31,451 nt of DNA from Marinobacter sp. (GTDB lineage: Bacteria; Pseudomonadota; Gammaproteobacteria; Pseudomonadales; Oleiphilaceae). The notes under the pieces were generated by a model. That model was not told the DNA's origin. It searched no databases and saw nothing but the letters and a program-made list of their open reading frames with translations. The stretch is from NCBI GenBank assembly GCA_017643965.1, contig JAEPMM010000002.1, positions 1-31,451 on the forward strand, given 5' to 3'. A program made the position numbers and the translations under genes. Positions 23,996 through 31,451 of the stretch are shown piece after piece; position 1 is the first letter of the stretch, and the number at the start of each line of letters is the position of its first letter.

Positions 23996-25152
23996 GAAAG
24001 AACGACCTTCTTGAGCGCCTCAACTGCCTCGTCTTGTTGGGCGTTCGTCAGCCCCTGGAACATCGGGAGACTGATCGCTTCCCGGTAGTAACACTCAGAC
24101 TCTGGGAAGTCACCGTGCTGGAACCCCAGGTTCTGGTAGTAAGGCTGAGTGTGAACCGGGATGTAATGCAGATTCACACCAATGCCCGCTTCACGGAGGC
24201 CCTCAAATACTTCACGATGTGTTTTCCGGATCTGGTCCAGTTTCAATCGAATCACATAAAGATGCAGGCCCGAGTAGCTGTCAGGGTGTTGCCACGGCGT
24301 GCGCAATGGAAGTCCCTCCAGGAGCTCATTGTAGCGACGGGCGAGTTCATGGCGACGCTCGACAAATTCACCAAGCCGATCCATCTGGGACAAACCCAGC
24401 GCTGCCTGCAACTCGGTCATGCGGTAGTTGAAACCCAGATCAACCTGTTGGTAATACCATGGCCCATCCGGCTCATGGGTCATTTTATCGCTATCGCGGG
24501 TGATGCCGTGGCTACGCAGCAGCTCCATCTTATCCGCCAGCGTGACGTCATTGGTCAACGCCATGCCTCCCTCCGCAGTCGTGATGATTTTCACGGGATG
24601 GAAACTGAACACGGTGATGTCGCTGTACTGACAACTGCCAATGAACTGGCCCCGGTATTTTCCGCCGATGGCGTGTGAAGCATCTTCAACAATGCGGAAA
24701 CCAAAACGTTGGGACAGCTCGTGAATGGCTTTCATATCGCACGGCTGCCCGCACAGGTGCACAGCCACTACAATTTTCGGCAGCCTGCCTTCCAGTTCGG
24801 CTTCCTGAAGCTTGCGCTCCAGGGCAATCGGGCAGAGGTTGTAAGTGCGCGGATCGATGTCGACAAAGTCCACGTCCGCGCCACAGTACAGTCCGCAGTT
24901 CGCTGAAGCCACGAACGTAACGGGCGATGTCCATAAACAGTCACCTGGACCCAACCCAAGAGCCGCACACGCTATGTGAAGCGCGGAAGTCGCACTGTTC
25001 ACAGCTAATGCTCGCTGCGCACCCACATGCTCGGCAACACGCTCCTCAAAACGCGGCACCATGGGGCCCTGGGTCAGAAAATCTGATTTCAACACCGACA
25101 CAACTGCGTCGATGTCGTCCTGACTGATGTCCTGTCGACCGTAGGGAATCAT
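23992..25152 (-). CDS. pseC: UDP-4-amino-4,6-dideoxy-N-acetyl-L-altrosamine transaminase
   Basis: PLP-dependent aminotransferase of the DegT/DnrJ/EryC1 family, converting the 4-keto product of PseB to the 4-amino sugar with glutamate as donor. 386 residues. Motifs: IPYGRQDISQDDIDAVVSVLKSDFLTQGP, NSATSALHIACAALGLGPGD, D157 in VEDASHAIGGKY contacting PLP, and Schiff-base K188 in FSFHPVKIITTAEGGMALTND. GFNYRMTELQAALGLSQ and the C-terminal GVNLHYIPVHTQPYY are typical of PseC. ATG 25150-25152 is preceded by GGGAG inside the end of pseB, with a 4-base gap. Confidence 0.94.
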   Translation of the reverse strand: MIPYGRQDISQDDIDAVVSVLKSDFLTQGPMVPRFEERVAEHVGAQRALAVNSATSALHIACAALGLGPGDCLWTSPVTFVASANCGLYCGADVDFVDIDPRTYNLCPIALERKLQEAELEGRLPKIVVAVHLCGQPCDMKAIHELSQRFGFRIVEDASHAIGGKYRGQFIGSCQYSDITVFSFHPVKIITTAEGGMALTNDVTLADKMELLRSHGITRDSDKMTHEPDGPWYYQQVDLGFNYRMTELQAALGLSQMDRLGEFVERRHELARRYNELLEGLPLRTPWQHPDSYSGLHLYVIRLKLDQIRKTHREVFEGLREAGIGVNLHYIPVHTQPYYQNLGFQHGDFPESECYYREAISLPMFQGLTNAQQDEAVEALKKVVLS

Positions 25153-25156
25153 GACT

Positions 25157-26155
25157 TCAGATGCTCCCGATTTTTTCTCGGTTGTCGTCTATCCAGGCCT
25201 GGAGTTGTTGATCCGTCATCCATTCCGAGTTGTTGTCACTGGAGTAAACGAAACCATCTGGCACTTTTTTGCCGTCCTTGATGCGCAGCGGGCAGCTGGC
25301 CCACTCGTTGATGGTTGGCAATATCTTGAAATGCTCGGGATATTCGTAGGTGTAATAGGCATCTTCAGAGCTGATCATCTGCTCATGGAGCTTTTCACCC
25401 GGCCGGATACCGATCACTTCCTGTTTGGCGTCCGGCGCGACTACGCGAGCGAGATCTGTCACTTTCATGGACGGGATCTTTTTGACGTAGATTTCGCCAC
25501 CTTCCATATCCTCAAAAGCGTGCCAAACCAGTTCCACGCCCTCTTCCAGAGAAATCATAAAGCGGGTCATTCTCGGATCGGTAATAGGCAATGTGCCCTG
25601 ATCCTTGATGGACATGAAGAACGGAATCACGGAACCGCGGGAGCCCATTACATTGCCATAACGAACCACTGCAAACCGGGTGCCGTGGCCTCCCGCGTAG
25701 GAGTTACTTGCAACGAATAACTTGTCAGACGCCAGCTTTGTCGCGCCATAAAGGTTGATTGGGCTGCTTGCCTTGTCCGTAGACAGCGCAACTACCCGCT
25801 TAACGCCCTTATCGATACAGGCGTCAATCAGATTCATCGCGCCGTCGACATTGGTTTTGATGCATTCGAAGGGGTTGTACTCTGCGGTGGGCACGATCTT
25901 CGTAGCCGCAGCGTGGACCACAAAATCCACGCCATCCAGCGCGCGGTATAGGCGGTCTTTGTCGCGCACATCACCAATAAAAAAGCGCACCCGCGGGTCA
26001 CCCTGGAACTTCTTGGCCATGTCCCATTGTTTCATTTCATCGCGAGAAAAGATGATGATTTTTTTGGGGTTGTAGCGCTCAAGCGTCATCGGAATAAATG
26101 TGTTACCGAATGAGCCAGTGCCGCCGGTTACCAGAATGGTCTTGCCTTCAAACAT
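25157..26155 (-). CDS. pseB: UDP-N-acetylglucosamine 4,6-dehydratase (inverting)
   Basis: First enzyme of the pseudaminic acid pathway: dehydrates UDP-GlcNAc and inverts C5 to the L-arabino 4-keto sugar. 332 residues, the typical PseB length. Extended SDR with VTGGTGSFGNTF (Rossmann loop, about residues 9-20), FSRDEMKQWDMAKKF and FFIGDVRDKDRLYRAL. HAAATKIVPTAEYNPFECIKTNVDGA follows, and the catalytic site is STDKASSPINLYGATKL with Y-x3-K. RPGEKLHEQMIS is near the C-terminus. ATG 26153-26155 was chosen over the in-frame TTG at 26176, since the family begins at about MFEGKTILVTGG and AAAGGG lies upstream. It starts a run of six adjacent pse genes, 55 bases after wecC. Confidence 0.95.
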   Translation of the reverse strand: MFEGKTILVTGGTGSFGNTFIPMTLERYNPKKIIIFSRDEMKQWDMAKKFQGDPRVRFFIGDVRDKDRLYRALDGVDFVVHAAATKIVPTAEYNPFECIKTNVDGAMNLIDACIDKGVKRVVALSTDKASSPINLYGATKLASDKLFVASNSYAGGHGTRFAVVRYGNVMGSRGSVIPFFMSIKDQGTLPITDPRMTRFMISLEEGVELVWHAFEDMEGGEIYVKKIPSMKVTDLARVVAPDAKQEVIGIRPGEKLHEQMISSEDAYYTYEYPEHFKILPTINEWASCPLRIKDGKKVPDGFVYSSDNNSEWMTDQQLQAWIDDNREKIGSI

Positions 26156-26210
26156 GCCATTAACCCTTTTTTTCAATATCCTGAATCATTAATCCTGTGC
26201 AGTGTGCAGT

Positions 26211-27488
26211 TTAGCTCTGCGCAATCACACCACGTGTGTCCAACAGTCGTTGGTGTATGCCGAAGCTAACGCTCAGGCTTTTCCATTCTTTATGGTCTAC
26301 CAGTAACACCACAATATTTGCCTGAAGCGCCTCATCGAGGTTGGTCAAACGAACGCCCCGGTCCGTCAACTGGCTAGGCAATGCTTCAATGTGCGGCTCC
26401 ACCGCTATTACTTTGCCCGGATGCAGCTCGGCAATCATCTCTGCAATTTTCAGCGCGGGGCTTTCACGCAGATCATCAATATCTGCCTTGAACGACAAAC
26501 CCAGACAGGCGATGGAAACGGCTTCCCGGGTCGTCTGACCGCCGTTGATCAGTTCTCCGGCCAACTCGTTCACCTTGCTGCAGACCCAGTCTGGCTTTTT
26601 GTCGTTAACTTCTCGGGCTGCCCGGATCAGGCGAGCTTCATCCGGATTGCCACTGACGATGAACCAGGGATCCACGGCAATACAATGCCCCCCAACTCCC
26701 GGCCCTGGCTGCAAAATATTCACCCTCGGATGACGATTCGCGAGCCGAATCAGTTCCCATACATCGATGTTTTGCTTGTCACAGATGATTGAGAGCTCAT
26801 TTGCAAAGGCGATATTGGTGTCGCGAAAGCTGTTTTCTGTCAGTTTACACATCTCGGCGGTGCGTGCATTGGTTAAAATACACTCACCCTCCACAAAGGC
26901 CTGGTAGAGCAGAACTGCCGCCTCCGAGCAGCGCGGTGTCATACCGCCTATCACCCGGTCGTTGTGAACCAATTCCCGCAGAATATGCCCGGGTAGAACG
27001 CGCTCCGGGCAGTGCGCGATCCGGATATCCGAATCCTCCCCACTATTCTGGGGGAAACTCAAATCAGGGCGCGCTTTTGCCAGCCAACCCGCCATTTGCT
27101 CGGTGGCACCCACTGGAGATGTGGATTCCAGCACCACAAGGTTGCCCTTCTGCAGCACCGGCGCAATGGAGTCACACGCTGCCTGAATATAGGCAAGATC
27201 AGGTTCGTGACCCGCCACGCCAGTTTTAAAAGGGGTCGGTACAGCGATAAGGAATGCGTCCGCAGGCTCGGGCTCGGTAGACGCCCTGAGGTAACCCTCT
27301 GATACTGCTGCGTGGACTAACATGTCCAAATCAGGCTCAACAATGTGCACTTCACCCTGATTTATCAGATTTACAGCGTCCGCATTGATATCAACGCCGA
27401 GCACCCGTTTTTTCCGCGACGCAAAGACCGCAGCGGTTGGCAGGCCAATATAGCCCAAGCCAACAACAACAATATTTTCAAAGCTCAT
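26211..27488 (-). CDS. wecC: UDP-N-acetyl-D-mannosamine dehydrogenase
   Basis: Oxidises UDP-ManNAc (made by the upstream WecB) to UDP-ManNAcA with NAD. 425 residues. Rossmann motif VVGLGYIGLPTAAVFA (8-23); GVDINADAVNLINQGEVHIVEPDLD is the signature of the WecC subgroup. AVPTPFK, LESTSPVGATE and IAHCPERVLPGHILREL follow, with catalytic C269 in GVGGHCIAVDPWF. CLGLSFKADIDDLRESPAL is in the C-terminal domain. It overlaps the wecB stop by 11 bases. This is the second nucleotide-sugar dehydrogenase in the window and is distinct in subgroup from the one at 3040-4305. Confidence 0.94.
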   Translation of the reverse strand: MSFENIVVVGLGYIGLPTAAVFASRKKRVLGVDINADAVNLINQGEVHIVEPDLDMLVHAAVSEGYLRASTEPEPADAFLIAVPTPFKTGVAGHEPDLAYIQAACDSIAPVLQKGNLVVLESTSPVGATEQMAGWLAKARPDLSFPQNSGEDSDIRIAHCPERVLPGHILRELVHNDRVIGGMTPRCSEAAVLLYQAFVEGECILTNARTAEMCKLTENSFRDTNIAFANELSIICDKQNIDVWELIRLANRHPRVNILQPGPGVGGHCIAVDPWFIVSGNPDEARLIRAAREVNDKKPDWVCSKVNELAGELINGGQTTREAVSIACLGLSFKADIDDLRESPALKIAEMIAELHPGKVIAVEPHIEALPSQLTDRGVRLTNLDEALQANIVVLLVDHKEWKSLSVSFGIHQRLLDTRGVIAQS

Positions 27489-28617
27489 TATTGGCTCTTA
27501 ACAAAGTTTTGAGGTGTGCAACAATTCTTTCGCACGCATGTCCGTCCCCGTAGGGATTCTGAGCCCTCGCCATTGCCGCATAGGCAGTGTGATCTGTGAG
27601 CAGTTGCGCCAGCGCTTCCTTTATCTGCTCCTCGTGAGTCCCTACCAGGCGGACGGTGCCGGCAACAACGGCTTCCGGCCGCTCGGTGGTATCTCGCATA
27701 ACCAGAACGGGCTTCCCCAGCGAGGGGGCCTCTTCCTGAATGCCGCCGGAGTCGGTAAGAATTATTGACGAGCGATTCATTAAGTAAACGAAGGGCAAGT
27801 AATCCACCGGCTCAATCAGGTGAACATTTGGCGTGCCACCAAGACGACGGTGAACCGGTTCGAGAACATTGGGATTCAGGTGAACGGGATATAGAAAATC
27901 CACTTCCGGATGCATCTTCGCAACTGAGGATATCGCGCCACAAATACGTTCGAACCCGCCGCCAAAACTTTCTCTCCGGTGCCCCGTGATCAGCACCAAT
28001 CGAGCATCTGGTCGCAGAACCGGGAACTGAGCAGCCATCTTTGCATTCAGCGTCTGGTCCTGCTCAAGCCGCTCACACACACTTTTCAACGCATCAATTA
28101 CCGTATTTCCGGTAACGATTATTTTTTCTTCCGAAATGTTCTCCGCCAACAGATTTTCTTTCGCCGACTCTGTTGGCGCAAAATGCTGAGAGGCCAGCGT
28201 CGCAGTCAACCGGCGATTGCCCTCTTCTGGCCAGGGAGAGTAAACATCTCCGGTTCTGAGGCCTGCCTCAACATGTCCAACCGGAATCTTTTGGTAGTAC
28301 GCAGCCAAAGACGCAGCAAAAGTGGTGGTGGTATCGCCATGAACCAGAACTATGTCCGGCTTTTCCTTTTCCAATACGGGCTGGAGTCCCGACAATATAG
28401 AAGCCGTCAGGTCGGAGAGATTCTGACCAGGCTTCATTACGCTCAGATCATACTCTGGATGTACATCAAATAGCGCCAGAACCTGGTCCAGCATTTCGCG
28501 ATGCTGCCCAGTGACACAGACTTTGACCTCAAGAGCAGCGTCGGCCTCAATCGCTTTTACCAGTGGCGCCATTTTTATGGCTTCGGGTCGCGTACCGAAC
28601 ACGACAAGGACGCTCAT
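27478..28617 (-). CDS. wecB: UDP-N-acetylglucosamine 2-epimerase (non-hydrolysing)
   Basis: Converts UDP-GlcNAc to UDP-ManNAc. 379 residues, GT-B-like fold. FGTRPEAIKMAPLV at the N-terminus; VTGQHREMLDQVL; D in VLVHGDTTTTFAASLAAYY; VEAGLRTGD and WPEEGNRRL hold the catalytic Glu residues; ITGHRRESFG holds the catalytic His; and LTDSGGIQEEAPSLGKPVLVMRDTTERPEA forms the UDP site. All known functional blocks are present. GAGGAG sits 6 bases before ATG 28615-28617. A 145-base gap separates it from wbpM, the largest gap in the minus-strand operon, and may hold an internal promoter. Confidence 0.95.
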   Translation of the reverse strand: MSVLVVFGTRPEAIKMAPLVKAIEADAALEVKVCVTGQHREMLDQVLALFDVHPEYDLSVMKPGQNLSDLTASILSGLQPVLEKEKPDIVLVHGDTTTTFAASLAAYYQKIPVGHVEAGLRTGDVYSPWPEEGNRRLTATLASQHFAPTESAKENLLAENISEEKIIVTGNTVIDALKSVCERLEQDQTLNAKMAAQFPVLRPDARLVLITGHRRESFGGGFERICGAISSVAKMHPEVDFLYPVHLNPNVLEPVHRRLGGTPNVHLIEPVDYLPFVYLMNRSSIILTDSGGIQEEAPSLGKPVLVMRDTTERPEAVVAGTVRLVGTHEEQIKEALAQLLTDHTAYAAMARAQNPYGDGHACERIVAHLKTLLRANNEL

Positions 28618-28710
28618 GAACGGCTCCTCATCAGGTACAGCTGGTTGGTACGAACGTCGACAATCATGTATTTGCAGTTCACTTGAATTCAGTTGTGCGA
28701 AAAGGCGAGA

Positions 28711-28719
28711 AGTGTATCA
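28711..28719 (-). promoter_or_regulatory. Possible extended -10 promoter upstream of wecB
   Basis: TGATACACT on the minus strand is an extended -10 element (TG-n-TACACT) about 95 bases before the wecB start, in the 145-base gap after wbpM. No good -35 box is seen. It resembles TGATACAAT found upstream of the first operon gene, which supports it a little. Confidence 0.35.
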
Positions 28720-28762
28720 CAAAGCATGGGCGTGATAGTTCGGATTACCGAGCAGATTACCG

Positions 28763-30730
28763 TCAGTACAAAACACGAACATTGTTATTCGATGCATTTT
28801 TAGAGGTCGCATCAAGCACTTCCCCGCTGCTTTCGGACCAAACCCAATCCTCAATATCATGGTGTGAGGAGTAGCCGATAGCAGCATCTTTGAACACCTC
28901 TATGATCTTGCCGCAATCGAATGATCGGCTGGCTGAGCCCAGGCGGGAGAGCAGCTTCTCCACCTCCGCCCAGGACAAAGCCATTTCATGGGCCATCATA
29001 ATCCTTGGGTGTGGCGTTCCCTGTGGGTCGTCTCCAATCATCAACTCTTCAAAAAGCTTTTCACCCGGCCTCAGCCCGGTGTAAACAACGGAGATATCAC
29101 CTTCCGGATGCTCTTCGGTTTTCTCCGTCAGGCCCATCAGCCGGATCATCTTTCGGGCCAGGTCAGCAATCTTTACGGGCTCACCCATATCGAGCACGAA
29201 CACTTCGCCGCCACAACCCATTGCGCCTGCCTGCAGCACCAGTTGACTGGCTTCGGGGATCGTCATGAAGTATCGGGTGATATCCGGGTGAGTCACCGTT
29301 ACAGGCCCCCCATCACGAATCTGGTCGCGAAACAGGGGCACAACGGAGCCAGACGAGCCCAGCACATTGCCGAAACGGACCATGGAGAAAACTGTGTCTT
29401 TCTGACGACCGGCAAGGCCTTGAAGAACGAGCTCGGCGAGCCGCTTCGTAGCCCCCATGACATTCGTGGGGCGCACGGCTTTATCCGTGGAAATAAGCAC
29501 AAAACGCTCCACACCAGCATCAATAGCTGCCTCGGCAGCATGCCAGGTACCGAAAAGGTTATTCTGAACGCCCTCAATCACGTTGTGTTCTACCAGTGGA
29601 ACGTGCTTGTAGGCGGCCGCGTGATAAACCACCTGTACGCCAAATGCTTTCATCACGCGTTCGCACCTCCTGTGATGGCAAACACTGCCAAGCACCGGGT
29701 ACACATCCACGTTCAGGCCTTCGATCTGGTTGACATTGCGCAACTCCCTCTCCATGGAATACAGGGCATACTCAGATTGCTCGAACAGCACCAACGCTTT
29801 TGGCTTGTGACGAATAATCTGACGGCAAAGCTCAGATCCAATGGAGCCGCCCGCACCGGTTACCATGACGACTTTCTTATAGAGACTCGCAGCAACTATG
29901 GCGATGTTCGGCTTGACCGGATCTCGTCCAAGGAGATCCTCGACATCCAGATCACGAATGTCATTGATGCGCGCCTGACCCGCCACCAGTTCCGACATTG
30001 AAGGAACTGTCTGCACCGGTACCGAGAGCTCCTCAAGGCGCTTGATCAAGCCTTTACGATCCACCCGACCATCGTCTTCCAGTGCCAGGAAAATCCGCTG
30101 AATACCTTGTTCACGAACCGCTCGCTGAATGTGGCCTACACCATATACCTGCATTCCCGCGATCAGGGTTTTGTGTTTGCTACCGTCAAAAGAAACAAAG
30201 CCCATTGGGCGATACTCAGTACCTTGAACGAGCGCTGACAATAGCTGTAAAGCCTTGGATCCGGTACCAACGATCAGAACACGGCCTTTGGCTTTCTCAC
30301 GGGGACGGTTGATGGCTGCCCTGAACCCGAACCGCGTTCCGGCGACCAGGATAAACACGAAAGCGCCATAGATGACGGGAACGGATCGCGGAACCAGGGT
30401 CTGAAAAAGATAACCGTAGAGAACGAGAGATACAGCGGAGACAAGAACGCCCGTGATCATCACCATCAGGGCCTTTTCGCTGATATAGCGAATGACCGCT
30501 CGGTAAAGCCCCAGTCTTGCAAATGTGAATATCGAGGTGACAACCGTCAGACCGAAAACAGTAAGCTGCTTTTCCGATGGCAGCCAGGCCAGATTCTCAA
30601 AGCGCAGTGAAAACGCAGCCCATAGTGCCAGCGATATGAACAGTATGTCGGCAAAAACTGAAACAAACCGTTTTTGCGTGCGGGGCAATTCGAAAAGAAA
30701 CGTCTTCAGGGAGTTCAGCAGTTTGATCAT
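28763..30730 (-). CDS. wbpM: Membrane-bound UDP-GlcNAc 4,6-dehydratase, WbpM/CapD type
   Basis: 655 residues, usual for WbpM. Four hydrophobic helices fill about residues 22-135. A CoA-binding-like Rossmann region follows (VLIVGTGSKALQLL, about 150-165). The catalytic SDR domain starts near 285 with VVMVTGAGGSIGSELCRQI. HAAAYKHVPLVEHN and LISTDKAVRPTNVMGATKR give the S-M-K catalytic set in which Met replaces the usual Tyr, as known for WbpM. VRFGNVLGSSGSVVPLF, HPDITRYFMTIPEA and LRPGEKLFEEL complete the family pattern. The enzyme makes UDP-2-acetamido-2,6-dideoxy-xylo-hexos-4-ulose, the precursor of QuiNAc/FucNAc. The reductase partner is probably encoded at 8122-9078, the far end of the block. 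It starts 24 bases after the PGT gene. Confidence 0.94.
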   Translation of the reverse strand: MIKLLNSLKTFLFELPRTQKRFVSVFADILFISLALWAAFSLRFENLAWLPSEKQLTVFGLTVVTSIFTFARLGLYRAVIRYISEKALMVMITGVLVSAVSLVLYGYLFQTLVPRSVPVIYGAFVFILVAGTRFGFRAAINRPREKAKGRVLIVGTGSKALQLLSALVQGTEYRPMGFVSFDGSKHKTLIAGMQVYGVGHIQRAVREQGIQRIFLALEDDGRVDRKGLIKRLEELSVPVQTVPSMSELVAGQARINDIRDLDVEDLLGRDPVKPNIAIVAASLYKKVVMVTGAGGSIGSELCRQIIRHKPKALVLFEQSEYALYSMERELRNVNQIEGLNVDVYPVLGSVCHHRRCERVMKAFGVQVVYHAAAYKHVPLVEHNVIEGVQNNLFGTWHAAEAAIDAGVERFVLISTDKAVRPTNVMGATKRLAELVLQGLAGRQKDTVFSMVRFGNVLGSSGSVVPLFRDQIRDGGPVTVTHPDITRYFMTIPEASQLVLQAGAMGCGGEVFVLDMGEPVKIADLARKMIRLMGLTEKTEEHPEGDISVVYTGLRPGEKLFEELMIGDDPQGTPHPRIMMAHEMALSWAEVEKLLSRLGSASRSFDCGKIIEVFKDAAIGYSSHHDIEDWVWSESSGEVLDATSKNASNNNVRVLY

Positions 30731-30754
30731 TGGCTACGGTCGTCCTTTCCGATG

Positions 30755-31315
30755 TCAGTGAACCACACGATCCCCGGCACCCCGGCCGCTGATTGTGAGT
30801 AAGATGTATTGGAAATAGTGCCGGATGCTGAATTTTTCCAACATTTTCGCGTCCGTTTCCGCCAAAAGCTCCGGTGTGGACATATCGATACCCCGAACCT
30901 GTGCGAGCCCGGTGATTCCAGGGCGGACTGCAAACACACCGCGATTTGCCCGTGCTTCGATCAGCGCTTGCTGGGATGGCAAGCAAGGTCTCGGGCCGAC
31001 CAGGCTCATATCACCCTTCAAGACATTCCAGAGTTGTGGCAATTCATCAAGCTTGGTCTTGCGAAGAAAGCGACCGAAGGGCGTGATAGAGGCGCCATCT
31101 ACCAAGTGCGTGGCAACAACATTGGTGCCGACCGCCATCGTGCGGAACTTGTTCAGCACAAATGACACCTGGTTCAGACCCACTCTCTCCTGGCGAAACA
31201 GGGGAGAACCTGTATCACGAAGCCCAATCAGCCAAAGTAAGACTAACAACGGAAACAGCAACGCCAGCCCCAAAAACGCAAAGAAAACATCCCACAAACG
31301 GATAACTGGCGACAT
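30755..31315 (-). CDS. Initiating monotopic phosphoglycosyl transferase (PglC-like)
   Basis: A 186-residue small PGT that transfers a sugar-1-phosphate from UDP-sugar to undecaprenyl phosphate, starting repeat-unit assembly on the inner membrane. An N-terminal re-entrant hydrophobic helix (about residues 9-31) is followed by FRQERVGLN, LNKFRTM, the catalytic Asp-Glu in TKLDELPQLWNVLKGDMSLVGPRP, and RPGITGLAQVRG. It lacks the extra N-terminal membrane domain of WcaJ/WbaP, so it is the minimal PglC/WlaC-like form. Partner genes suggest a QuiNAc/FucNAc-type or other N-acetylated donor. It is the first gene of the minus-strand block. ATG 31313-31315 has no evident ribosome site. A 24-base gap leads to wbpM. 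Confidence 0.92.
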   Translation of the reverse strand: MSPVIRLWDVFFAFLGLALLFPLLVLLWLIGLRDTGSPLFRQERVGLNQVSFVLNKFRTMAVGTNVVATHLVDGASITPFGRFLRKTKLDELPQLWNVLKGDMSLVGPRPCLPSQQALIEARANRGVFAVRPGITGLAQVRGIDMSTPELLAETDAKMLEKFSIRHYFQYILLTISGRGAGDRVVH

Positions 31316-31358
31316 AAATCAGTAATAAACCCCAAACGTAATAAGCTATCAACTCAGA

Positions 31359-31367
31359 ATTGTATCA
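31359..31367 (-). promoter_or_regulatory. Probable extended -10 promoter of the main operon
   Basis: TGATACAAT on the minus strand (hexamer 31359-31364 with TG one base upstream) matches the extended -10 consensus at all but one base and lies 44 bases before the first start codon. The -35 region is poor, as is common for extended -10 promoters. The stretch 31316-31451 holds no other feature except the C tract at its end. Confidence 0.5.
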
Positions 31368-31430
31368 GATCACAACGCTCAAAAGATCACCATTAACAAA
31401 AGCCAACACTGAGCAACATCAACGGCTTTG

Positions 31431-31444
31431 CCCCCCCCCCCCCC
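31431..31444. repeat. 14-base C homopolymer upstream of the operon
   Basis: Fourteen consecutive C on the plus strand (poly-G as read toward the operon), about 64 bases upstream of the proposed -10 element and 7 bases from the window end. Tracts this long are prone to slipped-strand length change and to sequencing or assembly error. Confidence 0.9.
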
Positions 31445-31451
31445 AACTTGC

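Noticed and set aside
26196..26209. Tandem 7-mer TGTGCAG twice between wecC and pseB
   Set aside because: Two short copies are expected by chance and there is no sign of a regulatory or repeat family role.
28988..30001. Plus-strand open frame of 337 codons
   Set aside because: It is antisense to wbpM, which is intact and full length; the translation is His/Arg-rich shadow sequence.
1..31451. CRISPR array, tRNA, rRNA, integrase or insertion sequence
   Set aside because: No spaced repeats, cloverleaf, rRNA motif, transposase or integrase protein was recognised on either strand.

Overview
The window looks like a chromosomal surface-polysaccharide (O-antigen or capsule type) locus from a gammaproteobacterium, most likely Marinobacter or a close relative. 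This rests on an MvaT-type (not H-NS-type) silencer, an E. coli-like exonuclease I, moderate-to-high G+C flanks, and WbpM/WbpV/WbuB-type genes like those in pseudomonad O-antigen clusters. The genus is inferred from overall protein character; no 16S or database search supports it.

Layout. Positions 1-3015 (minus strand) hold chromosomal flank: the 5' part of sbcB, a secreted protein of unknown function and mvaT, with a REP-like palindrome and two hairpins. Positions 3040-5735 (minus) hold a two-gene unit: a TviB/WbpO-type UDP-sugar 6-dehydrogenase and a beta-CASP metallo-beta-lactamase-fold RNase-like protein. A divergent intergenic region (5736-6006) precedes the only plus-strand gene, an integral-membrane O-acyltransferase fused to an SGNH domain (6007-7986). 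From 31315 down to 8122 nearly everything reads on the minus strand as one tightly packed block, with many 4-11 bp gene overlaps. In transcription order it encodes: an initiating phosphoglycosyl transferase; WbpM 4,6-dehydratase; WecB and WecC (UDP-ManNAcA); PseB-C-F-G-H-I (CMP-pseudaminic acid, complete and almost in pathway order); a polysaccharide pyruvyltransferase; a helical-repeat/GT9-like protein; a GT-D-type glycosyltransferase; a GT-B protein with HP and SS motifs; a MurG-like glycosyltransferase; a membrane protein with a degenerate kinase-like tail; two GT4 glycosyltransferases; and a WbpV-like C4-reductase/epimerase.

How the genes work together (inference). WbpM plus the terminal SDR would make a UDP-QuiNAc/FucNAc-type donor. 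The small PGT would load it, or a related sugar, onto undecaprenyl phosphate. WecBC supplies ManNAcA, the TviB-like enzyme supplies a second uronic acid, the Pse genes supply a nonulosonic acid, and the central transferases assemble an acidic glycan that may be pyruvylated and O-acylated. The roughly 15.7-20.6 kb segment is visibly richer in A+T than its surroundings, which suggests a separately acquired core.

The least explained parts are the membrane/pseudokinase-like fusion at 11508-13226, the three unusual transferases at 14389-19470, the absence of any recognisable Wzx, Wzy, Wzm or Wzt, and a 14-bp C tract upstream of the first gene. No tRNA, rRNA, insertion sequence or CRISPR array was seen. 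No gene-free stretch exceeds 300 bases.
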